Shown here piece by piece: positions 36,289 to 48,050 of a DNA stretch of 64,000 nucleotides. Every line of letters starts with the position of its first letter. Position 1 is the stretch's first letter. This stretch comes from Paragonimus westermani. Lineage: Eukaryota > Platyhelminthes > Trematoda > Plagiorchiida > Troglotrematidae. The position numbers and the translations under genes were made by a program. The stretch is taken from contig QNGE01003836.1 of assembly GCA_008508345.1 (NCBI GenBank), positions 1 through 64,000 on the forward strand. Direction: 5' to 3'. The notes below the pieces were generated by a model. The model searched no databases. It saw only the letters and a list, made by a program, of their open reading frames with translations, and was not told the origin of the DNA.

Positions 36289-36764
36289 CCATTAACGTTG
36301 CATTATACACACCTATTCTTTTGCACTCTGGCAATCTTGGTGGATAAATTCAATGAATGGGGGTTCCCGTTTTTGTTACGCGTAGTAGTTTTCTGTGAGT
36401 TGAAAAACGTGATTGTTGTTTAAGAGTTCCTCAACCTCTCCGGTGCAACGTATATTCACGTGAAGGACTTCGCTGAGTTTTCAACTTTGTGTACTGCCCA
36501 GTGGGTGGTGGGCAATCACAGGGATTTTTCGGGAAGCCCACTCTACGAAAACTTTCATATCAAGTAATTACTTACATTCTGAATAGGTCACTCAAGCTAC
36601 ATTTAGTATACTGTCAGGAAAAGTGCTGAGTAACTTGAATGCTTCTAAGGGATTTGTATGGATTACGTAACTAATGGATACCAGCGAAGCAGATTTAATT
36701 CCACTCAATTTGTTTATCGCCGAAATGACGCTACAGGAAGAAAGTAGTTTTCGACCTCCTTTGA

Positions 36765-36959
36765 TGGTTGGTATGGTTTACAGATGACGCTGTCTTGAGT
36801 TCAGAAGGTCTGCTGATCACCACCCCAGCAACTTTGCTCACACTGGCGAACCTAATACGTAAGTATCATACTGCATTTCCTCTACACGAATGGAGGAACC
36901 AATGTGCCCAAAATTGTCGTGCGGTCTGTCAAAAAGACTACGTTATGCCAGTAGCTTAG
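36765..36959 (+). pseudogene. Possible RT fragment around an Asp-Asp motif
   Basis: The frame begins MVWFTDDAVLSSE. F-x-D-D-A is the catalytic signature of both LINE and PLE reverse transcriptases. Downstream TLLTLANLIRK would fit L-x-x-L-N-x-I-H-P of PLEs. No other RT motif is readable on either side, so the class is open. Confidence 0.27.
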
Positions 36960-38276
36960 ACACAGAATGTAAGTTCATAAACATTTCATGTCATTTCAAA
37001 TGAGGACTCATTTAGTCAAATCGGGTTGGGTCACTAGGTTTGCGTACCAAGATTGATCACGTGGTTCGTGAGCCGCGTCGTACTTACGTCTGTGTGTGGC
37101 TTACCACAGCAGCCTTGATATCAACCCTCGTCGTTAATTTCGAGTATGGTTGTGTTCCGTGCAACATACAGTCTATTTCGGCTTTTTGTAACGTGTCCCG
37201 GCTACTGTGACAGCTCACAAATGGCGGGTCCAATGATTGGCTGTATCCCACTTAGTATTGTCATCGCGCCATGTGTGTCTACTCCAGTTTCAGGCTTAAG
37301 CTTCGTATCGCTGACTGAACTCCATACAAGTTATGTGATATATGCAATATAACTTCCAAGCTGCAATCCATCGGAACTTGTGAAAACAGGCGTGTTTGTT
37401 GAAATAAAAGGAACATTAACCTGCCCGAATTTCTGTCAGCCAGATAGATTAGTTGATGGATACTGACTTTCCCCAGGGAAGCGAGTATTTCCGACTAACT
37501 GTTTTGCGCTTTTGATCATTCAGGTGGGCAAAATGAGTCATGGATATTGACTGTTCACACTAAAGGGCTTTCGTAATTGGAACATTTTGGCAATAGTGTA
37601 AATCATGGAACTGGCAAACTAAACTTGAGTAAAAGTGGGGCTTATCAGCAACAAAAATCTGGTCAAGTATTTTGGAAGATTCCTGTCGATTCCTGCATGT
37701 TTTAAACCACAGCAAATTAGCACAAGAATTTCCAAATTCGCTAATATTAACGAACTTGGCGCAAATGAATGCTGACAATATAAAATACATGCGGTCGCAC
37801 TGGGAACAGTCATACATCACAGGTTTGGAAGAACTCGGAGTATTGACTAGATTGATTTACACGTTCTTTGATTCCCGTCCAAACTGCCTAACTCTGTTCC
37901 GTTGGCTATATAAATGTAGTGTGGCTTGGTGGGAGAATTATTCGACCACCTGAGTGCTCGACGTTAGGGTGATAACGTAGCGAGTTCCCTACAAACGGAA
38001 GAACGGAGCTTTCCTGGACTATCACCTATAGATTTAGCTCAATCACTAAACTTCGGGATATGGACTTAGTCATCAAAAAAGTTCGATGAGTATGTGGAAC
38101 AGCACGAAAGCTACTCCATACCAATAACGTGAGCTTCAATATCGTTCAAGGAAAATATAACTGTGTTCTTCTCTATCCACACTGCTGAAAAGCAACATCG
38201 TCGTTCTCCGTTTAGATCGTTTCTGTTCACAGACGAAGGTCTGTTTCGCAATCACTATCTTGTCCGGTAAATTGCA

Positions 38277-38515
38277 GTGGTACAGTGGGGTGTTTTCATA
38301 GTTAGAAGCGTGGTTTTGTCGAACTCACGTAGCACTTCAGGTTCATACAACCAAAAGTTGTCTATATTTCACCTAGGCATGTCTCCACATTCGTTGCTAA
38401 CTCACAAGAAACAGGTCCAAACGCGCTTGCTCCATATGAACTTGGACCGTATCTGCCACTGCAGGAGGTGAACGAAGTATTCAACGCAATAAACCCTCTA
38501 GTTTGAAGCAGGCCG
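38277..38515 (+). pseudogene. Probable PLE RT thumb fragment
   Basis: 64-codon frame. SRSTSGSY (residues 18-25) recalls Y-R-K-S-T-x-x-G-x-Y. THKKQVQTRLLHMNLDRICH (residues 42-61) recalls S-H-K-x-x-V-x-x-L-L-x-R-A-x-R-I-C, two residues longer than usual. Spacing between the blocks fits a PLE. An E-R-S-I stretch continues past the stop to about 38515 in the same orientation. Dead: upstream L-P-F-L-D is not readable. Confidence 0.4.
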
Positions 38516-38745
38516 ACAAAATGTTTTGTCATCCGATACGCATTGTTATTTACAGTAGGAACTGCGTCACGATTTTACGGGATTGTGTTGGTCATTCGAA
38601 TACGACGTCTTTGGCATCAATAAGCATCTGATTCCGTCTAAGGTGATGGTTTTTCAAAGTAATTCCGCTATTCGCTTGTTGTTTGATTAGTATTTCTTGA
38701 AGTAGTCATGTTTTCCACAGCCTTGAAGGCACCTAGAAAATACAA

Positions 38746-39206
38746 CTATAGTGCCTTGATTAGGGTATTGTTCCAAAAGTCATTCGGCGTTGTTCTTTTT
38801 ATTGTGGATGTTAGATCGTCCATATTCGACAACCACTGTAACGCTTGCAGTATGGCGGGCTTCGATAAATAACCAGAGAAATGTGTGAACATGTTACTTC
38901 GCGTTGTTTCCTGACATACTGTGTTAGATCTGTTAAATACAGTTAGTTGCATAGGATGTAACTAGTGAGAGCAAGGGGTGTGGACATTCTCGAGGGTGCA
39001 CCGTCTGATGGTTGTACATACGTAGAGACGGGCAGTAAATCATATTCTTTTCCTCCGGTGAAACCATCGGAACATAACACTCTGCACTCACCTATTAAGC
39101 ACATGAAAAAGCAAACGTGACCGAATTGGACTCCGTGCGATATTCTTGAAAACGTTTCCAGAATACAGTAGAAAGTTTCGAAGCTAGTGCGGATAGCACG
39201 ATACAC
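38746..39206 (-). pseudogene. Probable PLE RT palm-thumb fragment, converging on the relic at 38.3 kb
   Basis: Two overlapping minus frames. The first (39206-38943) reads DLLPVSTYVQPSDGAPSR where PLEs have N-x-L-P-F-L-D-V-x-V-x-R-x-x-D-G-x-x-x-x-x-V-Y-R-K. The second (38952-38746) reads TVFNRSNTVCQETTR, comparable with T-L-F-N-R-A-x-T-I-C-x-E-x-T. The order is right and a single frameshift joins them. The catalytic Asp pair upstream cannot be read. The opposite orientation relative to 38277-38515 shows it is a separate insertion. Confidence 0.4.
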
Positions 39207-39529
39207 GGCTTTCTGAGTGCTTCCTTGCAGAATTACTTCATAGTGTTCATTGTTGAGTGCTACTGATTATTTTCTTCGAACTAATCAATAACTGGTAATG
39301 CATTCGGATCAAATAAATGCGACGTTCAAGCGACTATTCACACAGCTTTTTAACGCGTTTTGACAGGTAACGCATACTTTGCGATAACCAGTGGCAAGTT
39401 GCAAATTTGTATTGCGTTATTACAGTACTTGCTAGGTTGACACAGCCGAGGCAGCGATATAGGTCATATTGCTGAAAGTAACGTAGGGGATTACGTGATT
39501 CAGACAAAACCCAGTTATCAAGGTTTGTG

Positions 39530-39605
39530 CTTTGGCTGGATTTGAACCAGTAATTGAAATGTCAGTCCTAAACATTTCGTGTCCTACAAGCTGAACTACG
39601 AAGTC
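39530..39605 (-). repeat. tRNA-like pol III promoter module (SINE or tRNA pseudogene)
   Basis: On the minus strand an A-box-like TAGTTCAGCTTGTAGG (39597-39582) is followed 33 bases later by a perfect B box GGTTCAAATCC (39548-39538). A T arm (CTGG/CCAG), a D arm (GTTC/GGAC) and a 7-bp anticodon-stem-like helix (GAAATGT/ACATTTC, 9-nt loop) can be drawn. The acceptor stem pairs poorly (about four of seven) and the anticodon loop is too long, so it is not a functional tRNA. A tRNA-derived SINE head is the likely origin; no SINE tail was identified. Confidence 0.4.
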
Positions 39606-39774
39606 ACATGTGGACTCGGTTCATCTCAGATGTGTTTCATGAACATCTCAAAATTACAAGGGATTGGATGCCCAAGTAGGAATTCTCTGTCAGTTCACGT
39701 TAGAATTCGAGAACATTGTTGTCGAACACTGAATCTGTATTAGTCATCAGTGTGACATTTTTGAGCTCCCGGCT

Positions 39775-39850
39775 TAGCTTTGCTTCTAGTATGGCAAGGG
39801 GATTACAGCGTTTCGACATATTCCTGTCTTGGGTTTAAATTCTGTCGACT
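39775..39850 (+). repeat. Second, more degenerate tRNA-like module
   Basis: CTTAGCTTTGCTTCTAG (A-box-like) and GGGTTTAAATTCTG (B-box-like, two changes) on the plus strand with ordinary spacing. No cloverleaf can be drawn. It faces the module at 39530-39605. Confidence 0.2.
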
Positions 39851-40899
39851 GCATAATTTTCTCACTTGGTTCTCACTTAGGCTAGCCTTAGTAAGGCAAC
39901 TCAACAGGTTTGCACACAGGCCATAAATGGTCGGATACATTCAGTCCTATCAGATTAGCAACATTTGTTTCCGGATTAGCCTATTACCGTTGACGATGAC
40001 ATGAGGAATTTACCTCCAAACGTCACTATAATTGCTTAATGCCGCTCTAATTGTGACTCCATTCACGTACGTAGATTAATACATAGAATAAACTCGCAAA
40101 CAGTAAACAGCCGCATGTGTAACATGTGGTCTTTGTACTCCTACCAGTCAATTATGCCGGGCTAGCTGGTGGGCGGCAACGGAAATAAACCTCCATTGGT
40201 CAATTTATACCCGAAGGACAAGAATATTCATAATATAAAGTGTAAGCGGGTTTCCACCGTAATATTTCAAACAAGATCATGGTGACAAATGTATTTAACT
40301 TTTGACTAGTAAACCAGACAAAACCGTTATAGTACAATGCACACACAAAGCCGAATAATGTGTGGCGTGTTATTATGAGCAGTGATGCTCAACTAGGCTT
40401 GTTGCAAAATATATTTCCTAAACACATTTCGCTACATTTATTAGGATAAGTACCGTGCGCTGCGGTCTTATAAAAAGTGTTCAATGGACCTCCGAAAGTG
40501 AGTGAAAAAAGCAGTAACTATACACGCATCAATACGCAACAGTAACAAGAAAAAAGTGATTTGTTCTTGGTAGCCGATACAAACCCCACAAACCGAAGAA
40601 ACCTTCTATATTTTCCGCGAAGCATATGCGAAAGGTATCCTCCTGTTTAAAATGAGGTTTGTCTGTCACAAAGTGACGAGTGATCGATGACTTTGCACTT
40701 TGCAATATGGCACGTTCTGATTGGACTGAGAAATTGTGTTATCGGTAACTGTTCGAAAAGGCAAAACTGGCTCATGTTTGCCACTCTGTTTTGTAATTAA
40801 CCGGGCATCCGCAAAAGAGTTAACGAATGAATTAAGACTTAGCGCTGAGCGGTATTCGTGTTTTCATTAGTGGTGCTTCGAATCGGGAGGTGATGTACA
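39851..40899. other. No gene recognised
   Basis: AT-rich; no open frame of 60 codons and no repeat noticed. Confidence 0.5.
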
Positions 40900-41208
40900 T
40901 CATGAGAAATTGGGCTGGGAAGAACATGTAGCCCATGGATGATTGAGATGGTTTTTCACTAGAGCATAAATGTCACCGCTTATGTCAGGTTGAGAAAGAT
41001 ATATGCTCAATTTAGGATCCGTCGAATTTGTCGTGGCAGCTAGCCTTCGTCCGATGAATTTCTCAATAAATGCGGTTGAATAGATATTTCCTCCGAGCAC
41101 TGAAAATCCTGGAGGCAGGAGACACGTCATAAAAACCTGGATCACCATCTGTTTCAAACTGGTCGACATGTCATTCTCGATTAATCCTGAAGTGCAACTA
41201 TTTGACAT
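40900..41208 (-). pseudogene. Probable PLE relic: thumb and RT-endonuclease linker
   Basis: 102-codon frame. SGLIENDMSTSLKQM (residues 7-21) fits the acidic E-x-E-L-x-x-L-K-x-x-L segment. FIEKFIGRRL follows where F-I-x-K-H comes after N-G-Y-P. PKLSIYLSQPDISGDIYALV (from about residue 65) fits K-K-x-I-Y-L-x-L-P-F-x-G-D-x-x-A-x-x-V, with one extra residue and L-P-F reduced to Q-P-D. The three blocks are in family order. A 20-residue Leu/Gly-rich stretch between the first two may be an insertion. No GIY-YIG is readable beyond the stop. Confidence 0.45.
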
Positions 41209-42207
41209 GCTACCCAGGAAGAGATTGAAGGATTTTCGAGTTCTTGAGGGCCGTGTCGCTTAGCAAAATATATAAACCTCTCTGCGAACAAAAGCATTTG
41301 TTAGTCAGTACCAGACTTTCTTGCTATATTGTGCCCATTAATGTGTTTACGTTTGTGGTCATTCATTTTGCATTTCTGTTCCACATCGTCTACAGAAATT
41401 CGGCACATATCAACCTGCATACTGCAGTAAGTATTTAATTAGGTGTAACGCACTGTAACTAAGAGACTGATTCTAATTTTTCAGCCATAAATCTCTATAA
41501 CCCACATTCCGGTTTATAGAGAGTGGACAACCTCCAAAGTGTTGACTATTAAGAGGGTAAATGTGGTCGGGTTGATTTATGTGCTACTGACATCCTCTCC
41601 ATTTCCTAATAAATGGTTTGCTATGGTCAAATCCTTCAGGATTTCAGTCACCGCACCTCCACACATTCATATGCACAAGGTTGGCGACATTTGTATAAGC
41701 TCAGCGTGTCACAGGGTACACAGTCAAAGAAAGATTTCACATAACACCCACCACAATTGGTTTGCACTGCACCACCCTAGAAGTTCTACTCGCGCTGCAC
41801 GTATCCAGTATAAACCGGGAGGAATACGACCAGAAGCGTTGTGAGCGTGTGTTTTTGTGATTCTGCCAGCCAATCCCGTTTATTCAAATTGTAAGCTAGT
41901 ATGACAACCAAATCACCGACAGACCCCAATTGTACGGTTCGAACTGGGAGAAAGAATGCTGAAAATATGAGACCAGAAGCAATTCATTGTAGAAGTACAT
42001 ATTACACGCAATCCGGGGTTGGAAACAAAAAACAACATTGAAAACTGAACTGTAAAACAAATCACACTCATCGCATAACGCACCATCGACGCTGAGGTGA
42101 GAAGACAATGGAGGGCTACCGCGTTTCTTAAAGGAAGAGCACGTTACCTAACGAACAACGATAATTGCTAGCTGATGCAAACAAGGATGTTAAATATAAC
42201 GTACAAC
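41209..42207. other. No gene recognised; flank of the LINE 3' end
   Basis: Unrecognised frames at 41244-41438, 41539-41844 (+) and 41896-42108 (-). The 3' untranslated region of the LINE would fall at 42000-42207, but no poly-A or terminal repeat is visible. Confidence 0.4.
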
Positions 42208-45200
42208 TTACGCCCAAATTTGTAGTCTTTTTTCCACAGACAGTGCGCTATAATTATACTTGTGCCCTAATATTCCGAGATGGCCAACACATCCGTGACC
42301 ACATTCATCGCAACGGTCAGTAGTGATAACATCATGATTTACAGTACTTATAGTTCCATTGTGGACATGTTTGAACCCACGATTGATTAGATATCGTTTA
42401 CAGCATCTCCGGACGTCTACCAGGATCGTACTTCCCCAAACAGTCGGGTTCGAGGCCAAGTCGTCTTGAAACCTGGGGTTGTTATCAGAACGCGAAGGAC
42501 TTTCTTAAATGACGCAAATTCTGAACACTGGGAATTCAACTACCTGCCACCAACTGTCTGTGAGTCATCTGCTTCGAAATTTGTTCCCCGCCTATCCCAC
42601 AAATAAGTCCTAATTTGCGAGAATAACTGAGTGTCAGTTCACTTTCAATCCTATCTGTGTCCCGCCGCCGAAGTACCTCGGTTTTCGGATACCCATGATG
42701 TTTTCAAGGTACTGCAGACAGAGATGACTGTGACACCATACATTCAGCTGATAGTGTCCAGGTTTCCTTGCAGTACAGCAGCTTGGACAGCGCCAATGAG
42801 CGGTAGGAAACAGATTGGTGTTAACCTTCAGATTAAGGTTATTCCAGACACATTGTTCAAGGCATACCGAGGTAGCGCTAGCATTCTTCTCGCAACAAGC
42901 AACCCCGGAGAGATCCGCTGACATTTTGCTACTCAACTAGTAGAAGTCTGCGCAATAATTCACATTGTCTTTGCAGGTGTAGATTACAGGTTTAAGCAAA
43001 TCATCTCCACTCGGAAACGATTGAAAATGGCGAAAATATCTTAGAGCCGTTGCTAGCTAAGCCACATTTGGATGCCGTAACCACAAAGTTCTTGGATAAT
43101 CGATGAATTTCATTTTACTTTGCGTGAATGACACGCTAAGACCTGCGAAAAACAAAAAACGCAACGTCGAATCAACTAAACAATTTGGGGCAACAAACCG
43201 TCGAATATATTCAGCGACCAATCATCCGTGTGGCATTGAATTTCTACACCGCCCCTAGAGTTCTGAGGAGCAGCTGCTTGTGTTGCGGTCAGATATAAAC
43301 AAGCATAAGTTTAAGGTCACAGCCTGGCCTTGCTTCATGCCAAAAACAGTGTTAAGATCATCGTCTCCTTCCCCAAATGTAACGTTTTAAGTAATGTGAT
43401 GAACATACCCAGACGTCCAAGCTTAGTGAGCGCCGTCCAAGACGCCTCACGATTCACGAAACCAAACACCTTAATGGGATCCACGAGTAGAACACAGCAG
43501 CTGGTTGCACTTACAACATTTCTCCTGGATATATCGAGTAGCAATCACCATGTCGAGTGCATCAAGGTTTTCCCAAACTGTTTACTCTCTTTCTGAAACA
43601 TTGGTCATCAAAATGTGTACATTGAGTGCGTCCAGAAAAATTCGTGCAAATTGCCTCTTAGGAAGGCTTAATAATTTTCTACTGATAGGCGTCATTATTT
43701 TGTTTGCTGCAATCAAGTATGAACAAAGTTGCAATCGGACCTTCTTGAATTCTCGAGGGATTGTTTGTCGCTCATGGGTAAGAAGTCAACTAGTGCGGAG
43801 CATATTTCAAAACTGGTTTACTCTCATTCAGAAAGTCTTCAAGTGACCAACCTTTACCAATAATCTCACCATTTTTCATTTTCTCTGCGCTCGACTTTCA
43901 TGGTATCCTCCGGTTGAATGCATAGAACTCTGAAATCACCGTCAACCATTGCTTCAACAAGATGGACGGATGGGTCAAAAATCGAATTTGGCGTTCCATA
44001 GATATCCTTGTGTTTCTCATGGTTGTCTTAGCTCCGTAACGAATAACGTTATTTTATGTACCACCCATCTCTGATTTGGCGAAGCCATTCTGTGAAGTGA
44101 TGATGAACACTAGGATATCCGAATGTTCTGTCTAATTGTTTGACCGACTGCTGAGAAAACAGCTGGCTCATTTCTTTCTAAAAGTCTGGAGATGACTCTG
44201 TTGTTGCGGTCAAATAAATCCGGATGTTTATGACGCCGGACGCCGAAGGGTTCCAGGACTGCTGCTCTGATCCCCTCCTCGAAGTTCTGTCACACACCGT
44301 CAGGAATAGTGGGTGCAAATATGATTTTTTAGGTGTACGTCCGCTTATTCCGTTATACACATTGTTTACGCCAAACGGGTTTGCATACACAAATAGAATG
44401 AATTTGTTTTTCCGGCCAATGATCCGTGCTACACTCACCCCTATACATCAGTCAAGTGAAACGTACTACGTGCATGTCGCGTCTTCGCACAATCAATTGG
44501 TCGATCAAATGGTGCTCACCGCCTCGTCTATAAATCCACTTCTTGGCATGCTTTGAACCCGTCCATATTGAATATTTGTGATAGTCAACACGTAAGTTCA
44601 ACTCAGACAGGGCAGACAATCAATGTTGGCCGTGTTTGCACTAGCGCAGCGGTGGTCAAGAACTCCCGGTCGAACTGTGTGTCGAAGTCACCTGGAATAG
44701 CCATTCTATCATTCAACTGTTTTGAACGAAATGTGGAGGACGGCTGGCCATAGAACCGGTTCTCTTCCTCATCACGGGGACATATAGTCGGCGAATAAAC
44801 AGCAAGAAGTGTGTCAGAAGTACCTCGACCGAGTCGCAGGTACATGGACAAGGTGTGAGAGCTGGCGCGGTGCGGCTAATCTACTATCAAATTATTGATG
44901 CGGAGAGCCAATGTAAAACAGCGGCTTACACGGTTAACCGAATCTCCAAGATGTAACACCAGGGACAGCCGTTTGTACATCCTCTGCCTGCTGACCCGGT
45001 CAGTGTAAGAGTTTCACCTTCCGGTTTAGCGCAATAAGTTGTGGAGGTGTGCGAAAACACAGACAAGCATAACAGATTACTTATTGAATGAAATCGCGGC
45101 ATGCCATACCGAATAAAACAGTGTAACTAAACCGGAAAGTCAGCTAGCAATGCAGACAGCAACCTGAAATACACATGCATTGGCGTCCTCAATTAGAAAT

Positions 45201-45310
45201 GAGATTATTCTGTCTTGCTGCTCCTCACTGGTGTGTCCGGCATAAAGGACTCCAAAAGCATGGATGTCGTAGTCCACATTGCCCACGAACCAAATCAGCG
45301 TACCAGTATG
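42208..45310 (-). pseudogene. Nearly full-length dead LINE (APE endonuclease, RT, Cys/His tail)
   Basis: Read 45310 down to 42208. Endonuclease: GVLYAGHTSEEQQDRIISF (about 45252-45196; family Y-T-F-F-W-S-G-x-x-x-x-E-R-R), LLAVYSPTICPRDEEENRFY (44802-44743; I-S-A-Y-A-P-x-x-x-x-x-x-x-x-x-x-F-Y) and GDFDTQ (near 44690; G-D-F-N-A-R). Linker: RTPKKSYLHP. RT: RQFARIFLDALN (about 43654-43619), DMVIATRYIQEKC (43553-43515), VDPIKVFGFVNREASW (43484-43437; V-D-L-T-K-A-F-D-T-V-x-R-E-x-L-W), GGVEIQCHTDDWS and LRFLFFAG (43253-43140; position of F-A-D-D). After the RT: LLYCKETWTL (about 42778), ENIMGIRK, then DDLASNPTVW and CDECGHGCVGHLGILGH (about 42320-42270). The order and spacing match CR1/L2-like LINEs whose protein ends in C-x2-C with a G-H tail. 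Many stops and frameshifts, and the catalytic Asp pair is lost. Clade not assigned. Confidence 0.82.
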
Positions 45311-47114
45311 TCAACCATATCAAGGCAACAGAAAAGCTTACATACACGTATGCAAGAATACACTATCCCCTAACAGTCAATTAGCACTGTGAATCTAAAG
45401 TGTCAAACATACATATATACTAACCCATATATTTCCAAGTCAGAGACCGAATTTCGGAATTATAATTACGGTTTACAGTTTATTCTCACACTAATGCATG
45501 AGTTGACTAATTGCCGGTCGGAAATCCCCTATATGAACTCACAATCTAGGTGGATTCGGTGTAATGGGAAGCCACCTATTTTAAATTCCTTGTAATGGCT
45601 AACACGCAACTGCTCACAGAGTCAGCCATCCGAGATATTTTCCATTACCTGTGGGAGGAGTCTAGTCTTCCTAAGCTTGATAGACAAAACCTCCCAGTTG
45701 TTTTCAACTGAATGGCTGAGGACTATGTGGATCGTGAGGAATCAGTTCTCTGACATCTATGCGGTTGCCCCCGAAATTCGTCAAGAGATTTAATTGTTGA
45801 GAGAGATGCAGACCGTTTGTGAATTGACCACAAACAGTCAACCACTCAGCCCAGACTAGGCACTGCATGGAATTAGGCAATCGACTATGAAATGTTTTTC
45901 CTTTCAATGCGCGTACCCAGGGGCACGCGATCGCCTATCTTGGTGTAGACGAATTTGCCGAGATAACACTAGTCGAATACTTATAGATTGCGCATATACC
46001 TTAAACATGGGTGTGACAGATTTTTGGTTCGCGGTATCCTATTGATTCAGTATACTCACCCAAAACTGCCTATTTAATCTACACAACTAGTCTTCTGTAG
46101 ACTCACTGCGTCATGGTCAGCAATAAAATATATTGACCAAATAACAATATGCATTCTTGAAAACTCTGACAAAGGTGGAGCTCACATCCGTAATGTTATC
46201 TGGTAATTAACAAGATGGGTATTTGATTCGGTGACAAGTTTCAAACGCCCAAACTTGCTGCAGAACCAGTCTCAAGTGTTGCGAGCCGAACGTGCAAAAT
46301 CAATTTCAGTAAATACCCAAAAGTGAACTGTTACTCTTTTGAATATTTGAGAATTGCATGTTTCTGCCCTTGGTGATTCCCGAAATTCTGCAGTATTTGG
46401 CTGGTCAAGAAAAATCCTGATGGTACTTGGGTATTTTTCCATAAACAGTCACCTTGAATACCTAGAGAACACCAACGAATGTGTTCCGTTAGTTAGCTCG
46501 TTCATGTCCAGCAGGTTTAGTGGAAAAATCGCCATCGCCGTTGGAAGTGTATGACAAATCAGTTAGTTAACATCATATTTATCGTCCGTAAACCGGTGAA
46601 CAGATTTTTGAAGTCAAGATGTTGGGATTTAATATCATAATGCCAACAATAAAAGTTACTTTCAGTTCTTGGAAATGTATTGAGCATAATCCGAAAACCT
46701 GTGGTTTACGAGCTACATAGGCCGTGGCAGAACATTGCCATACCCTGAACAGATGTGATCCGGAAAATTGCACGTCAAAACATGCTGAGTTTTCTCTGAC
46801 TAATCAATGGTGTGCTGTGTAGGAACCATCGTTTTCGGGCAACTAATCAGTTAAGGTGCTTGGGTGACCTTTAAAATAGTTGGGAGCTGGCTATCGGACA
46901 ACTAAATGCAAACCGGTGAAGGGCCATCAAGTGACTTCGGTTGTCAGATCTTAGTCTCTGAAAACGTTCGTCTCCACAAACAAGGACACTTTTACAGAGG
47001 GAGATCTCCACCGGCGTTTAGTGTAACGCAGAAGAAAGCATAATTAGGCTGCACATTTCGAAGAAAACATCGCTGTCTTCGGTTTGATTGACAGACGAAC
47101 TGAATCAAGGGAAC
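45311..47114. other. No gene recognised
   Basis: Frames at 45389-45595 (+), 45704-45907 (-), 46354-46554 (+) and 46579-46773 (-) have no motif. A 45-codon ATG frame at 46906-47043 is protein-like but unsupported. Confidence 0.45.
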
Positions 47115-47387
47115 TCAGTGCTTTAAATCATTTAATAGTTGATGTGCAGTGGGCATGTGCAGAGCGAATGAATGAACGGCCGGCTGGATGATGACCAGAT
47201 TTTTATGTTTATGACAACCTTCGTTTCTTTCGCAATCCCATCTGTCGACTTGAAATTGTAACGTTAGTGAAAACACTTTTTCAGTTTTTTTCAAAACATC
47301 CTTCGGGAAATATAACTTTGCTCTGGTTTCGACAAGTTTACTTGAATTGAACAATAGCCGTTTGATCCAACAGTGTACACTCAGCAC
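47115..47387 (-). pseudogene. Probable PLE RT-endonuclease linker fragment
   Basis: 90-codon frame. KKTEKVFSLTLQFQVDRWDC (residues 34-53) matches K-K-x-x-x-V-F-L-T-L-P-F-x-G-D-R with one inserted Ser and Pro and Gly replaced. The upstream half could be the end of the thumb but has no N-G-Y-P. The endonuclease is not readable downstream. One block only. Confidence 0.38.
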
Positions 47388-47689
47388 TTCTCGTGTTTTA
47401 CACGCGTTTAACCATAGGGGAACGTAATGCAGACTACAGGAGGAAGTTGTTTCATCCCTAAAGTGTTCAGTGCTAGGTAAACATGTGTGTAAAAGACGAC
47501 ATTCAAATAGCCCTTCTTCAATTCATGAGAAATACATGGCAAGCAGTCGGTTTTTGGTTACTTATCCTAAGGTCGATCACACAACCTTTTGTATCACCAT
47601 TGCTTTCAAGACAACAAAATCAATGCAAGCAATTGATTAATTAATCACGCCAGACGATTCGAATTTAAGCGGTACGCCAAGCTGACCAA

Positions 47690-48048
47690 ATTTATGGCCG
47701 TGGACGTTAATCGAGTGACGTGGACCCATAATAGCCGTGGGGTCTGAACAGATTTTCTGACTGCACAACAGTGGATTGCCCGAATGATTTCCAGTCGTTT
47801 CCTCAATGGATCACATGACCGAATAAACGTTAGATGAAGTGAATTCCAGCTGCCATTCCGACGCCATTCGTTGGCTTATGGCATCACATCTAACCAGAAG
47901 TGGCTTTTCAGCTCACTTAACGCCTACCCATTCTTCAACCAAAATGATCAACTTTTGTATTTTGGTTCAGTATATCCCTGTTGATTCAAACACAACAGAA
48001 CGCAATATTGACGATTTGCGCAAACCGAGCTGTATAATGATGTTATAA
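47690..48048 (+). pseudogene. Possible PLE endonuclease C-terminal fragment
   Basis: ASHLTRSGFSAHLTPTHSST (residues 15-34 of the frame at 47839-48048) matches A-x-H-L-x-x-S-G-H-x-x-x-x-x-x-S. ARMISSRFLNGS, read in a different frame just upstream, could be the preceding helix. The Y-I-G motif is not visible. Orientation is opposite to the relic at 47.1-47.4 kb. Confidence 0.32.
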
Positions 48049-48050
48049 TG

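Noticed and set aside
46700..46740. S-Y-I-G-R peptide suggesting a GIY-YIG domain
   Set aside because: The V-Y and cysteine positions upstream are in another frame at the wrong distance, and nothing else fits.
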